Assembly: GCA_038124645.1 (NCBI GenBank)
Contig: JAYPCI010000011.1
Coordinates: forward strand, 1 to 37,072
Length of the DNA: 37,072 nucleotides
Source: JAYPCI01 sp038124645
GTDB lineage: Bacteria; Pseudomonadota; Alphaproteobacteria; Pelagibacterales; Pelagibacteraceae
Reading direction: 5' to 3'
In this document: one piece after another, positions 17,796-26,148 of the stretch
How the letters are laid out: every line of letters starts with the position of its first letter
Position numbering within the stretch: position 1 is the first letter of the stretch
The notes under the pieces: generated by a model
What the model saw: only the letters and a program-made list of their open reading frames with translations
The model's database searches: none
Told to the model about the DNA's origin: nothing
Program-made: the position numbers and the translations under genes

Positions 17796-20675
17796 TTATG
17801 CCGTTTTTTTAAGAGATTTATTGTTCAAAATGTCTTTTAAAAATTTCGCTGTATAACTTTGGTTGTTATCAGAGACTGTTTCTGGCGTTCCACTTACTAT
17901 AATATTACCTCCATCAGTCCCTCCCTCTGGTCCCATATCAACAATCCAATCTGCTGTTTTAATAACATCTAAATTGTGTTCAATTACAACTACTGTATTT
18001 CCAGTAGCTACAAATGCTTGAAGGATATCCATCAATTTTTTGATATCATGAGAATGTAATCCGGTTGTAGGTTCATCAAGTATGTATAATGTTCTACCCG
18101 TCGATCTTTTAGATAGTTCTTTTGCAAGTTTGATCCTTTGCGCTTCACCACCAGAGAGGGTAGTAGCTTGTTGTCCAATTTTTATATAACCCAAGCCAAC
18201 ATGTTTTAGTGTTATAAGTTTTGATCTAATTGTTTGTATATTCTCAAAAAATTCACAACCTTCATCAACTGTCATGTCTAAAACATCAGCAATATTTTTA
18301 TCTTTAAATCTTATTTCAAGAGTCTCACGATTATATCTCTTACCTTTACATTCATCACAGGGCACAAAAACATCGGGCAAGAAATGCATTTCATATGTTA
18401 AAACACCATCGCCTTCGCACGTTTCACAGCGACCACCTTTTACGTTAAATGAAAATCTTCCAGGTTTATAACCTCGCGCTTTAGCTTCGGGTAAACTCGT
18501 AAACCAGTCACGGATTGGACCAAAAGCGCCAGTGTAGGTCGCAGGATTGGATCTTGGAGTTCTTCCAATAGGCGATTGATCAATATCAATAATTTTATCG
18601 ATTAGTTCAGTTCCTTTAAATCCTTTAAAAGGTTTTGGTAACTTTCTAGATTTGTTTTTATTTAACATTAAGTTTAGTGCGTTATATAAAGTATGAAGTA
18701 TTAAGGTTGATTTTCCGCTGCCGGATACTCCTGTAACACAAGTAAAAGTTCCAAGAGGTATTTTTAAATTAACATCTTTTAAGTTATTTCCTGTAGCACC
18801 AGTAATTTCTAAAAATCTGCCATTTTTAGCACTACGTCTTTTTTTTGGAATTTTTATAAAGTCTTTTCCTGATAAATATTTACCCGTGATACTTGTTTCA
18901 CTATTTCTAACTTCATCTGGTGTCCCTTGAGAAACGATTCTGCCTCCATTAGCACCAGCTTCTGGACCAAGATCTATTAAATGGTCGGCAGCTTCCATTG
19001 TTTCAATATCATGTTCAACAACGATCACCGTATTACCAAGATCTCTTAATCTTTTTAATGCATTAATTAACTTTTTATTATCTCTTTGGTGTAAACCAAT
19101 TGAGGGTTCATCAAGCACATACAAAACACCAGTTAAACCTGATCCAATTTGAGAAGCTAATCTTATTCTTTGTGCTTCCCCTCCAGATAAAGTTCCTGAC
19201 TCTCTTGATAATGTCAGATAAGTAAGTCCAACATTGATTAAAAAATTCAATCTTTCATTTATTTCTTTAAGAATATGAGTTGCTATTTTAATGTCTCTCT
19301 CGTTTAATTTATTTTCTAAGTTATTAAACCAGATTTTTGCATCATCTATCGATTTGCTTGTTACTTCACTTATATTAAGATCATCTATTTTTACACATAA
19401 AGCTTCATCTTTTAACCTTTGACCATTACATTTTTCACAGTTCGACTCCGATTGGTATTGTGAAATTTCCTCTCTTTTCCAATCACTATCTGTTTCTAAA
19501 TACCGTCTTTCAAGATTATTTATTACACCTTCAAAAGTTTTTTTAGTTGTGTATTTTTCATAACCATCATCATAAGAGAATTTGATTTCTTCATCATCCG
19601 AGCCAAATAAAATAATATCTTGAATCTTTTTAGGCAGTTTTTTCCAAGGATCAGTTAGTGAAAAGCTATAATGTTTAGCGAGTGAAGATAATGTTTGAAC
19701 ATAATACATTGAAACAGACTTAGCCCATGGATGGACCGCACCATCTTGTAAACTCAATTTTTCATCTGGGATAACAAGTTTAGGGTCTACATTTAAATTA
19801 CTACCAATACCTTCGCATTCTTCGCAGGCTCCGAAAGGACTATTAAAAGAAAAAAGTCTTGGCTCAATTTCTTCAATGGTAAAACCACTTTCTGGACAAG
19901 AAAATTTTGAAGAGAATAGCACATTTTCTTTTTTTCGAAATTTTTTGGGTAATGTTTCATTTTCATATTCAACAACCAACAAACCATCTGATAAGTTAAC
20001 AGCAGTCTCTACACTGTCTGCTAGTCTATTACCGGTACTAGAGTTTAAAACTAATCGATCGACCAATATTGAAATATCATGTTTAACTTTTTTATTTAAA
20101 TTGGGAAATTTATCTATTTCATAATATTCACCGTCAACCTTAACCTTCTGAAAACCTCTTTTTTTAAATGCTAAAATCTCTTTTTTGTATTCTCCTTTTC
20201 TCCCTCTAACTATTGGTGATAAAAGATAAATTGTATTATCTTTTGGTAATTTTTTAATTTTATCAACCATTTCACTGACAGATTGTGAGACAATAGGTTT
20301 TCCTGTGAACGGAGAGTAGGGCACACCTATACGAGCATATAAAACTCTTAGGTAGTCATAAATTTCAGTAACTGTAGCTACTGTAGATCTTGGATTTTTT
20401 GATGTATTTTTTTGTTCGATTGAAATTGCCGGGCTTAATCCCTCGATTAAATCAACATTTGGTTTTTTCATCTTATCTAGGAATTGACGAGCATATGCTG
20501 ATAAACTTTCCACATATCTTCTTTGACCTTCTGCATAGATTGTATCAAAGGCTAATGATGATTTTCCTGATCCAGATAAGCCGGTTATTACGATAAATTT
20601 GTCTTTTGGAATCTCACACGAAATATTTTTTAAATTGTGCTCTTTTGCCCCTTTAATCAATATTTTTTTAAGCAT
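17796..20675 (-). CDS. uvrA: UvrABC excinuclease subunit A
   Basis: DNA-damage recognition ATPase of nucleotide excision repair. The 959-residue protein has two ABC modules: Walker A GLSGSGKSSLAFDT near the N-terminus and GVSGSGKSTLI in the second half, each with LSGGEAQRI and a downstream Walker B LYVLDEPSIGLH or LYILDEPTTGLH. The second zinc module is complete (GRCETCEGDG and PCDECKGKRY). The first has CPESGFTIEEIEPRLFSF and ACEECEG: the second Cys of the first CxxC pair is Ser, which I believe is common in alphaproteobacterial UvrA. It is divergent from ssb, as in many Proteobacteria. Confidence 0.98.
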   Translation of the reverse strand: MLKKILIKGAKEHNLKNISCEIPKDKFIVITGLSGSGKSSLAFDTIYAEGQRRYVESLSAYARQFLDKMKKPNVDLIEGLSPAISIEQKNTSKNPRSTVATVTEIYDYLRVLYARIGVPYSPFTGKPIVSQSVSEMVDKIKKLPKDNTIYLLSPIVRGRKGEYKKEILAFKKRGFQKVKVDGEYYEIDKFPNLNKKVKHDISILVDRLVLNSSTGNRLADSVETAVNLSDGLLVVEYENETLPKKFRKKENVLFSSKFSCPESGFTIEEIEPRLFSFNSPFGACEECEGIGSNLNVDPKLVIPDEKLSLQDGAVHPWAKSVSMYYVQTLSSLAKHYSFSLTDPWKKLPKKIQDIILFGSDDEEIKFSYDDGYEKYTTKKTFEGVINNLERRYLETDSDWKREEISQYQSESNCEKCNGQRLKDEALCVKIDDLNISEVTSKSIDDAKIWFNNLENKLNERDIKIATHILKEINERLNFLINVGLTYLTLSRESGTLSGGEAQRIRLASQIGSGLTGVLYVLDEPSIGLHQRDNKKLINALKRLRDLGNTVIVVEHDIETMEAADHLIDLGPEAGANGGRIVSQGTPDEVRNSETSITGKYLSGKDFIKIPKKRRSAKNGRFLEITGATGNNLKDVNLKIPLGTFTCVTGVSGSGKSTLILHTLYNALNLMLNKNKSRKLPKPFKGFKGTELIDKIIDIDQSPIGRTPRSNPATYTGAFGPIRDWFTSLPEAKARGYKPGRFSFNVKGGRCETCEGDGVLTYEMHFLPDVFVPCDECKGKRYNRETLEIRFKDKNIADVLDMTVDEGCEFFENIQTIRSKLITLKHVGLGYIKIGQQATTLSGGEAQRIKLAKELSKRSTGRTLYILDEPTTGLHSHDIKKLMDILQAFVATGNTVVVIEHNLDVIKTADWIVDMGPEGGTDGGNIIVSGTPETVSDNNQSYTAKFLKDILNNKSLKKTA

Positions 20676-20777
20676 AATTTTTAGTCCGAAAATTCTTAGC
20701 TGTTAATATTTACCATTAAATATGTTATATTTTGAATTGAATTAATATATATATCTCAATTAATAATTCAAATTTTT
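20676..20777. promoter_or_regulatory. Divergent uvrA/ssb promoter region
   Basis: This 102-base AT-rich gap holds both promoters. For ssb, TGTTATATT (20723-20731) is an extended -10-like element that would give a leader of about 40 bases. That leader contains an inverted repeat TTGAATT (20732-20738) / AATTCAA (20765-20771), the right arm ending 6 bases before the ssb start. On the minus strand TTCAAA with TAAATA is a possible uvrA promoter. I found no GTTC-N7-GTTC, the usual alphaproteobacterial LexA box. No Shine-Dalgarno sequence precedes ssb. Confidence 0.4.
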
Positions 20778-21239
20778 ATGGCAGGAAGTTTAAATAAAGT
20801 TCAATTAATAGGTAGACTTGGCGCTGATCCAGAAGTCAAACAAATGGTAAATGGCAAAAGTGTCGCTAGATTAAGTATTGCAACCAGTAATAGCTGGAAA
20901 GATAAACAAACAGGCGAAAGAAAAGAGAAGACAGAATGGCATAGAGTTGTCATCTTTAATGAGGGTTTAGTCAACGTTGTCCAACAATATGTCAAAAAGG
21001 GTGCCAACGTTTATATCGAAGGTCAATTAAGTACTAGAAAATGGAAAGATGAGGCTACTGGGCAAGACAAATACTCAACCGAAATTGTACTGCAAGGATA
21101 TAATTCTAATTTAACTATGCTTGATAGCAGAGGCGGAAAGTCTGGAGAAAATAATCTGGTTAGTGAAAATAAAAGTAGTTTACCTAACGATGATTTAAAT
21201 CAAGATATTAAAGATCTTGATGATGAAATTCCATTTTAA
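20778..21239 (+). CDS. ssb: Single-stranded DNA-binding protein
   Basis: Coats single-stranded DNA in replication, repair and recombination. The 153-residue protein has the OB fold (MAGSLNKVQLIGRLGADPEV, then TSNSWKDKQTGERKEKTEWH and WKDEATGQDKYSTEIV), a short Asn/Ser/Asp-rich linker, and the acidic C-terminal tip DDEIPF that recruits partner proteins such as RecG, which is also encoded in this window. It starts 102 bases from divergent uvrA and is followed 5 bases later by gyrA. Confidence 0.97.
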   Translation: MAGSLNKVQLIGRLGADPEVKQMVNGKSVARLSIATSNSWKDKQTGERKEKTEWHRVVIFNEGLVNVVQQYVKKGANVYIEGQLSTRKWKDEATGQDKYSTEIVLQGYNSNLTMLDSRGGKSGENNLVSENKSSLPNDDLNQDIKDLDDEIPF

Positions 21240-21244
21240 GTTAT

Positions 21245-23815
21245 ATGGAAAAAGTATCGGTTCAAAATAATAACATTATAAAACCAATTTTAATGCATGA
21301 TGAGATGAGTACCTCATACTTGTCTTATGCGATGAGTGTAATCGTTAGTCGAGCTTTGCCTGATGTCAGAGATGGCCTAAAACCTGTGCACCGTAGAATA
21401 ATTTATGCCATGTACAAAGGTGGTTTTGATTGGTCAAAAAATTTTAGAAAATCAGCTAGAATTGTTGGAGATGTAATTGGTAAATATCACCCGCATGGTG
21501 ATCAAGCGGTCTATGATGCCTTAGTTCGACTAGTACAAGAGTTTTCAATGAGTTTGCCTTTAATTCAAGGTCAAGGAAATTTTGGTTCTCTTGATGGAGA
21601 TCCTCCAGCTGCAATGAGATATACTGAAACAAGATTAGCTAAAATCGCGCAACATTTAACAGAAGATTTAGAAAAAAATACTGTTGATTTCAGAAGCAAC
21701 TATGATGAAACAGAACAAGAACCAGTTGTTTTACCATCTCAGTATCCAAATCTTTTAGTTAATGGTGCGGGTGGTATTGCTGTAGGTATGGCAACAAGTA
21801 TTCCACCACATAATTTAGGTGAGATCATTGATGGAACAATAGCATTCATAAATAACCGTGATATTACAATAGGACAATTAATGAAGCATATTCCTGGTCC
21901 CGATTTTCCTACGGGCGGGGTCATAATCGGAACCGATATAATTAAGCAAGGCTACAATAAAGGTCGTGGTTCATTCAAAATGAGAGGTGAGATAGACGAG
22001 GAGTCGACAAAAAGTGGCAGGTCGACTTTAATTATCAAATCTATCCCTTATCAAATAAATAAATCAACTTTGGTAGAAAGAATTGCAGAATTAGCACGAG
22101 ACAAAAAAATTGAAGGTATAAGTGACATCAGGGATGAGTCTAACAGCCAAGGTATTAGAATAGCGCTAGAGTTAAGAAAAGGTGTTGAAGGTGAAACTAT
22201 TAGAAGACAACTTTATAAACTTACAAGTATTGAAAGTTCGTTTGGATTTAACACACTGGCGATTGTTGACGGCAAACCTAAAATCTTAAATCTTAAAGAG
22301 TTTATTTCAGAATTTGTCAAATTTCGTGAAGAGACAGTAATCAAAAGAACTCAATATGATTTAAATAAAGCAGAGGAACGAGCTCATATTTTAATAGGAC
22401 TAGCGACTGCTGTTGAAAATATTGATGAAGTTATAAAAATTATTAAGCAATCAAAAGATACTCAAACTGCTAAAAAAAACTTGCTATCAAAAAAATGGAA
22501 AATTAAAAAAAGTGTTAAATTAATTAAATTAATTGAGAATAAAAATGCATCAAGTTATCAACTTTCTGAAAAACAAGTTCTATCAATTCTAGAATTAAGA
22601 CTTCAAAAATTAACTGCGTTTGGAATTTCTGAAATTGAAAATGAAATTAAAGAAATTTCTTTAATTATTGAAAATTTAAAAAAAATATTAAAATCAAAAA
22701 AAGAACTTTACAATGTTGTAACCAAGGAGCTTTCTGAAATTAAAGATAAATATTCAGTCAAAAGACGAACTAAAATCACAGATACAGAAATCAAATATGA
22801 TATTGAGGAAACGATTCAAAAAGAATCGGTTGTTATCAATATTACAAATCAAGGATATATAAAAAGATCTCCGTTAGCGAATTTGAGATTACAAAAACGG
22901 GGTGGTGTAGGTAAAACTGGCATTACAACAAGAGATGAGGATTTTGTTGTGCAAATATTTACCGCTACAACTCACACACCTGTTTTATTTTTTTCAACAC
23001 AAGGATTGGTTTATAGATTAAAAGCTTGGAAAATTCCTGAAGGATCAGCTAGCTCTAAAGGGAAATCAATTTTTAATTTACTTCCGTTGAAAAACCACCA
23101 ATCTATTTCTTCAATCATGCCACTACCAGAAAGTGACAAGGATTGGAAAAAATATATGGTCATTTTTGCTACTGCAAACGGTAATGTGAGAAAAAATTCA
23201 CTAGATGACTTCCTTCATATAAACGTTAGTGGAAAAATTGCAATGAAGCTCGCAGAGAATGATAAAATTATTGGTGTTAAACTTTGTACGGAAGATCAAG
23301 ACATCATGCTAAGTACAAAAAATGGAAAATGTATTAGGTTTATGTCTAAAAAACTTCGAGTGTTTAAAGGAAGATCTTCAAAAGGTATTAAAGGGATTAA
23401 CTTAACCGAAGGTGATAAAGTAATTGCTTTATCTGTATTAGATAGTCCGAAAATAGCCAAGGAAGATTTAAAGAAAAATTCCAAAATTAAAAACGGATCA
23501 AATGCATATATTTTGTCTGTTACTGAAAATGGTTACGGCAAGAGAACATCTTTTTATGATTATCGTATAACAAATCGTGGCGGTAAAGGAATTATAAGCA
23601 TTATTAACTCACCTCGAAATGGCAATATAGCATCCTCTATAATTGTTAGAGAAGATGATGAAATAATCATTTCTACAGATAAAGGTAGTGTAATGAGATG
23701 CTCGGTCAAAGATATTAGAATTGCAGGTAGAAATACTCAAGGAGTAAGAATAAAAAAACTAAGTGGAACTGAGAAGGTGGTTTCTGCTATAAGAATAGAA
23801 AATAATTTAGAATAG
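21245..23815 (+). CDS. gyrA: DNA gyrase subunit A
   Basis: Breakage-reunion subunit of gyrase, which introduces negative supercoils. The 856-residue protein has the winged-helix region with KYHPHGDQAVYDALVR (80-95) and the catalytic Tyr126 in AAMRYTET. The C-terminal DNA-wrapping beta-pinwheel starts with the GyrA-box-like LQKRGGVGKTG and shows repeated blade motifs (RSSKGIKG, NRGGKGIISI, NTQGVRI). The presence of the box argues for GyrA over ParC. Position 87, equal to E. coli Ser83, is Gln. It follows ssb by 5 bases and ends 13 bases before coaD. Confidence 0.97.
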   Translation: MEKVSVQNNNIIKPILMHDEMSTSYLSYAMSVIVSRALPDVRDGLKPVHRRIIYAMYKGGFDWSKNFRKSARIVGDVIGKYHPHGDQAVYDALVRLVQEFSMSLPLIQGQGNFGSLDGDPPAAMRYTETRLAKIAQHLTEDLEKNTVDFRSNYDETEQEPVVLPSQYPNLLVNGAGGIAVGMATSIPPHNLGEIIDGTIAFINNRDITIGQLMKHIPGPDFPTGGVIIGTDIIKQGYNKGRGSFKMRGEIDEESTKSGRSTLIIKSIPYQINKSTLVERIAELARDKKIEGISDIRDESNSQGIRIALELRKGVEGETIRRQLYKLTSIESSFGFNTLAIVDGKPKILNLKEFISEFVKFREETVIKRTQYDLNKAEERAHILIGLATAVENIDEVIKIIKQSKDTQTAKKNLLSKKWKIKKSVKLIKLIENKNASSYQLSEKQVLSILELRLQKLTAFGISEIENEIKEISLIIENLKKILKSKKELYNVVTKELSEIKDKYSVKRRTKITDTEIKYDIEETIQKESVVINITNQGYIKRSPLANLRLQKRGGVGKTGITTRDEDFVVQIFTATTHTPVLFFSTQGLVYRLKAWKIPEGSASSKGKSIFNLLPLKNHQSISSIMPLPESDKDWKKYMVIFATANGNVRKNSLDDFLHINVSGKIAMKLAENDKIIGVKLCTEDQDIMLSTKNGKCIRFMSKKLRVFKGRSSKGIKGINLTEGDKVIALSVLDSPKIAKEDLKKNSKIKNGSNAYILSVTENGYGKRTSFYDYRITNRGGKGIISIINSPRNGNIASSIIVREDDEIIISTDKGSVMRCSVKDIRIAGRNTQGVRIKKLSGTEKVVSAIRIENNLE

Positions 23816-23828
23816 TAAACTACTACTT

Positions 23829-24320
23829 ATGAGCAAAATTATTTACCCTGGAACATTTGATCCAATTACTTTAGGACATATTGACTTAATTAAAAAAGCT
23901 ACCAAAATATTTGATCAAGTAATTGTTGCAACAACTGACAATATTAATAAAAAACTCTTTTTTTCTTTAGAAGAACGAGTTGAAATGATTAAAAAATCAT
24001 TATTTAAAGACTCTAATTTGTCAAAAAATAAAATAAAAATAGTTTCATTTGATACATTAACTATCGATTTGTGTAAAAAATATAAAGCTAACGTTATCAT
24101 GCGTGGATTAAGAGCCACTTCTGATTTTGAATATGAATTTCAATTAGCAGGCATGAATAAAAAGTTAAACAATCAGATTGAAACTATTTTTTTAATGTCA
24201 GATGTTGAGCATCAAATAATTTCATCAAATTTTGTAAGAGAAATAGCGGTACTTAAAGGTAACTTAAATAAGTTTTTATCGAAATCTGTGATAAAATTGG
24301 TTAAAGAAAAATTCGAATGA
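23829..24320 (+). CDS. coaD: Phosphopantetheine adenylyltransferase
   Basis: Fourth step of coenzyme A synthesis: joins ATP and 4'-phosphopantetheine to dephospho-CoA. The 163-residue protein has the nucleotidyltransferase motif YPGTFDPITLGHIDLI (T9 and H17), MRGLRATSDFEYEFQLAGMN in the substrate site, and SSNFVREIA near the C-terminus. The gyrA-coaD-cyclophilin-tgt order is found in other Alphaproteobacteria. It overlaps the cyclophilin gene by 4 bases (ATGA), which suggests translational coupling. Confidence 0.97.
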   Translation: MSKIIYPGTFDPITLGHIDLIKKATKIFDQVIVATTDNINKKLFFSLEERVEMIKKSLFKDSNLSKNKIKIVSFDTLTIDLCKKYKANVIMRGLRATSDFEYEFQLAGMNKKLNNQIETIFLMSDVEHQIISSNFVREIAVLKGNLNKFLSKSVIKLVKEKFE

Positions 24321-24871
24321 AAAAAATTATAATTTTTAGTTTTTTTTTAATTTTGACAACAAGTTTTTTATATGCGAAAGAGAACACCATGATAATGAAA
24401 TTAAAATATGGAGAAGTCCATATACAGTTATATGATGACTTGGCGCCTAATCACGTCAAAAGATTTAAAGAATTAGCAAATTCGGGTAAATACGATGGAG
24501 TTGTTTTTCATAGAGTAATCGAAGGCTTCATGGCTCAAACGGGTGATGTACAATTTGGTAATACAAAAAGTCCAGATTTTAATCTTCGAAACGCTGGAAT
24601 GGGTGGTTCTGATTTACCCAATCTTAAAGCTGAGTTCTCTAACTTAGCACATGAAAGAGGAGTTTTATCAATGGCTCGATCAGCTGATCCTGACAGTGCC
24701 AATAGTCAATTCTTTATTTGTTTTGATGCAGCTCCACACCTTGATAGACAATATTCTGCTTTTGGCAAAGTTATAAAAGGAATGGAATATATCGACCAAA
24801 TAAAAAAAGGTGACGGTCCAAATGGTTCTGTTTCTGAACCAGACGTAATAATCAGCATTCGATCAAAATAA
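24317..24871 (+). CDS. Peptidyl-prolyl cis-trans isomerase, cyclophilin type, exported
   Basis: Speeds proline isomerisation during folding, here probably in the periplasm. Residues 1-20 form a signal peptide ending LYA before KENT. The cyclophilin fold follows with FHRVIEGFMAQTGD (catalytic Arg), GVLSMARSADPDSANSQFF (shown over two conserved strands) and YSAFGKVIKGME. The 184-residue length is normal for bacterial PpiA/PpiB-like proteins; with its signal peptide it is closer to PpiA in location. It is translated in overlap with coaD and ends 6 bases before tgt. Confidence 0.94.
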   Translation: MKKIIIFSFFLILTTSFLYAKENTMIMKLKYGEVHIQLYDDLAPNHVKRFKELANSGKYDGVVFHRVIEGFMAQTGDVQFGNTKSPDFNLRNAGMGGSDLPNLKAEFSNLAHERGVLSMARSADPDSANSQFFICFDAAPHLDRQYSAFGKVIKGMEYIDQIKKGDGPNGSVSEPDVIISIRSK

Positions 24872-24877
24872 TACTTA

Positions 24878-25990
24878 ATGCAAATCAAAAAAATTTCTTT
24901 TGAGTTAAAAACTCAGGATGGGAAAGCGCGTCTTGGCAAGATCAATACTCAAAGGGGAATTATTAATACTCCTGCATTTATGCCCGTTGGAACAGCTGGA
25001 ACTGTTAAAAGCATTTTTGTTGAGGATTTAATTAATACGAAAAGTGAAATTATTCTTGGAAACACTTATCATCTTATGTTGAGACCAGGAACGAACACTT
25101 TAAAAAAATTTGGTGGTTTACATAAATTTATGAATTGGAATAAACCAATCTTAACGGACAGCGGTGGTTTTCAAATTATGTCGCTTGCAAAGTTAAATTC
25201 GATAGATAAAAAAATTGGTGCAATTTTTAACTCACATATTGATGGAAAAAAATTTATATTGAGTCCAGAAAAAAGTATTCAGATCCAAAAAGATATTAAT
25301 TCTGATATCTTAATGGTTCTGGATGAATGCCCAAAATATACTGAAAATAAAGACACTATCCAAAAAGCCATTGATGTCTCTACCGATTGGGCAAAAAGAT
25401 CAAAAATTGAGTTTGGTAACGCTAAAAACAAAGCTTTATTTGGTATAACTCAAGGTGGTTTATTTAAAGATCTTAGAATTCAAAGTTTAGAAAAACTTAT
25501 TGAAATAGGATTTGATGGTTATGCTGTAGGAGGAATGGCGGTTGGGGAGAGTCAAGAACAGATGTTAGAAACTCTTGACGATTTTGTACATTTAATGCCT
25601 ACAAATAAACCAAGATATTTGATGGGCGTAGGAACACCCTCTGATATTTTGGGCGCTGTCAATGCTGGAATTGATATGTTCGATTGTGTTATGCCAACTA
25701 GATCAGGGAGAACAGGCCTAGCATTTACTTGGGATGGAAAAATAAACTTAAAAAATGCTAAATATAAAAATGATAAATCGCTTATAGATAAAAAATCAAA
25801 TTGTGCCAGAACTAGCTATTACACTAAATCTTATCTTCATCATTTAATCAAATCAAATGAGATTTTAGCCTCAATGATATTGTCTTTACATAATATAAAT
25901 TTCTACCAGGAATTTATGATTGAAATACGAAATGCAATTAAAAACAAAAAATTTGGTAAATTTTACAAAAAATATATAAACAAATATTAG
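24878..25990 (+). CDS. tgt: Queuine/preQ1 tRNA-guanine transglycosylase with altered zinc site
   Basis: Exchanges G34 of tRNA-Asp, -Asn, -His and -Tyr for the queuosine precursor preQ1. The 370-residue protein has LTDSGGFQIMSL, the GGMAVGE substrate loop and the nucleophile segment MFDCVMPTRSGRTG. The usual C-x-C-x2-C ... H zinc site reads S307-N-C309-A-R-T312 with H338 in SLHNI. Only one Cys and the His remain, with spacing (C to H, 29 residues) matching E. coli C304-H333. The surrounding sequence (YLHHL) is well conserved, so this is not a frameshift. Whether zinc is still bound is unknown. It is the last gene of the ssb-tgt run. Confidence 0.95.
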   Translation: MQIKKISFELKTQDGKARLGKINTQRGIINTPAFMPVGTAGTVKSIFVEDLINTKSEIILGNTYHLMLRPGTNTLKKFGGLHKFMNWNKPILTDSGGFQIMSLAKLNSIDKKIGAIFNSHIDGKKFILSPEKSIQIQKDINSDILMVLDECPKYTENKDTIQKAIDVSTDWAKRSKIEFGNAKNKALFGITQGGLFKDLRIQSLEKLIEIGFDGYAVGGMAVGESQEQMLETLDDFVHLMPTNKPRYLMGVGTPSDILGAVNAGIDMFDCVMPTRSGRTGLAFTWDGKINLKNAKYKNDKSLIDKKSNCARTSYYTKSYLHHLIKSNEILASMILSLHNINFYQEFMIEIRNAIKNKKFGKFYKKYINKY

Positions 25991-25999
25991 ATTTTATCA

Positions 26000-26026
26000 T
26001 TGAAAATAATTCTTTAAGCTTATAAA
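26000..26026 (+). promoter_or_regulatory. Putative tRNA-Lys promoter
   Basis: TTGAAA (26000-26005) and TATAAA (26021-26026) match the -35 and -10 consensus well, with a short 15-base spacer. The tRNA would begin 16 bases after the -10 element, a normal distance for a short leader. It is not between a hairpin and the tRNA, so read-through from tgt is also possible. Confidence 0.45.
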
Positions 26027-26041
26027 ACAACCTTTTTTGAA

Positions 26042-26117
26042 GGGCCCTTAGCTCAGTTGGTAGAGCACTTCCCTTTTAAGGAAGGTGTCGATGGTTCGAG
26101 CCCATCAGGGCTCACCA
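26042..26117 (+). tRNA. tRNA-Lys(UUU)
   Basis: A 76-base cloverleaf with encoded CCA. The acceptor stem GGGCCCT pairs with AGGGCTC (one G-T pair), the D stem GCTC/GAGC and the anticodon stem CTTCC/GGAAG enclose loop CTTTTAA with anticodon TTT, and the T arm is GATGG-TTCGAGC-CCATC. Discriminator base is A. It is the only gene between tgt and the convergent M48 peptidase gene. Confidence 0.97.
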
Positions 26118-26128
26118 CAAATGTGGTG
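26113..26128 (+). other. Inverted repeat spanning the tRNA-Lys 3' end
   Basis: CACCAC (26113-26118) pairs with GTGGTG (26123-26128) around an AAAT loop. The left arm is the last acceptor base, discriminator and CCA of tRNA-Lys plus one base. No T run follows, so it is a poor intrinsic terminator, but it could act in 3' processing or stop transcription weakly between the convergent genes. Confidence 0.5.
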
Positions 26129-26148
26129 GGATTTAATCTAAATAAACA

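Noticed and set aside
20676..20777. LexA (SOS) box between uvrA and ssb
   Set aside because: Neither GTTC-N7-GTTC nor an E. coli-type CTG-N10-CAG box was found in the gap.
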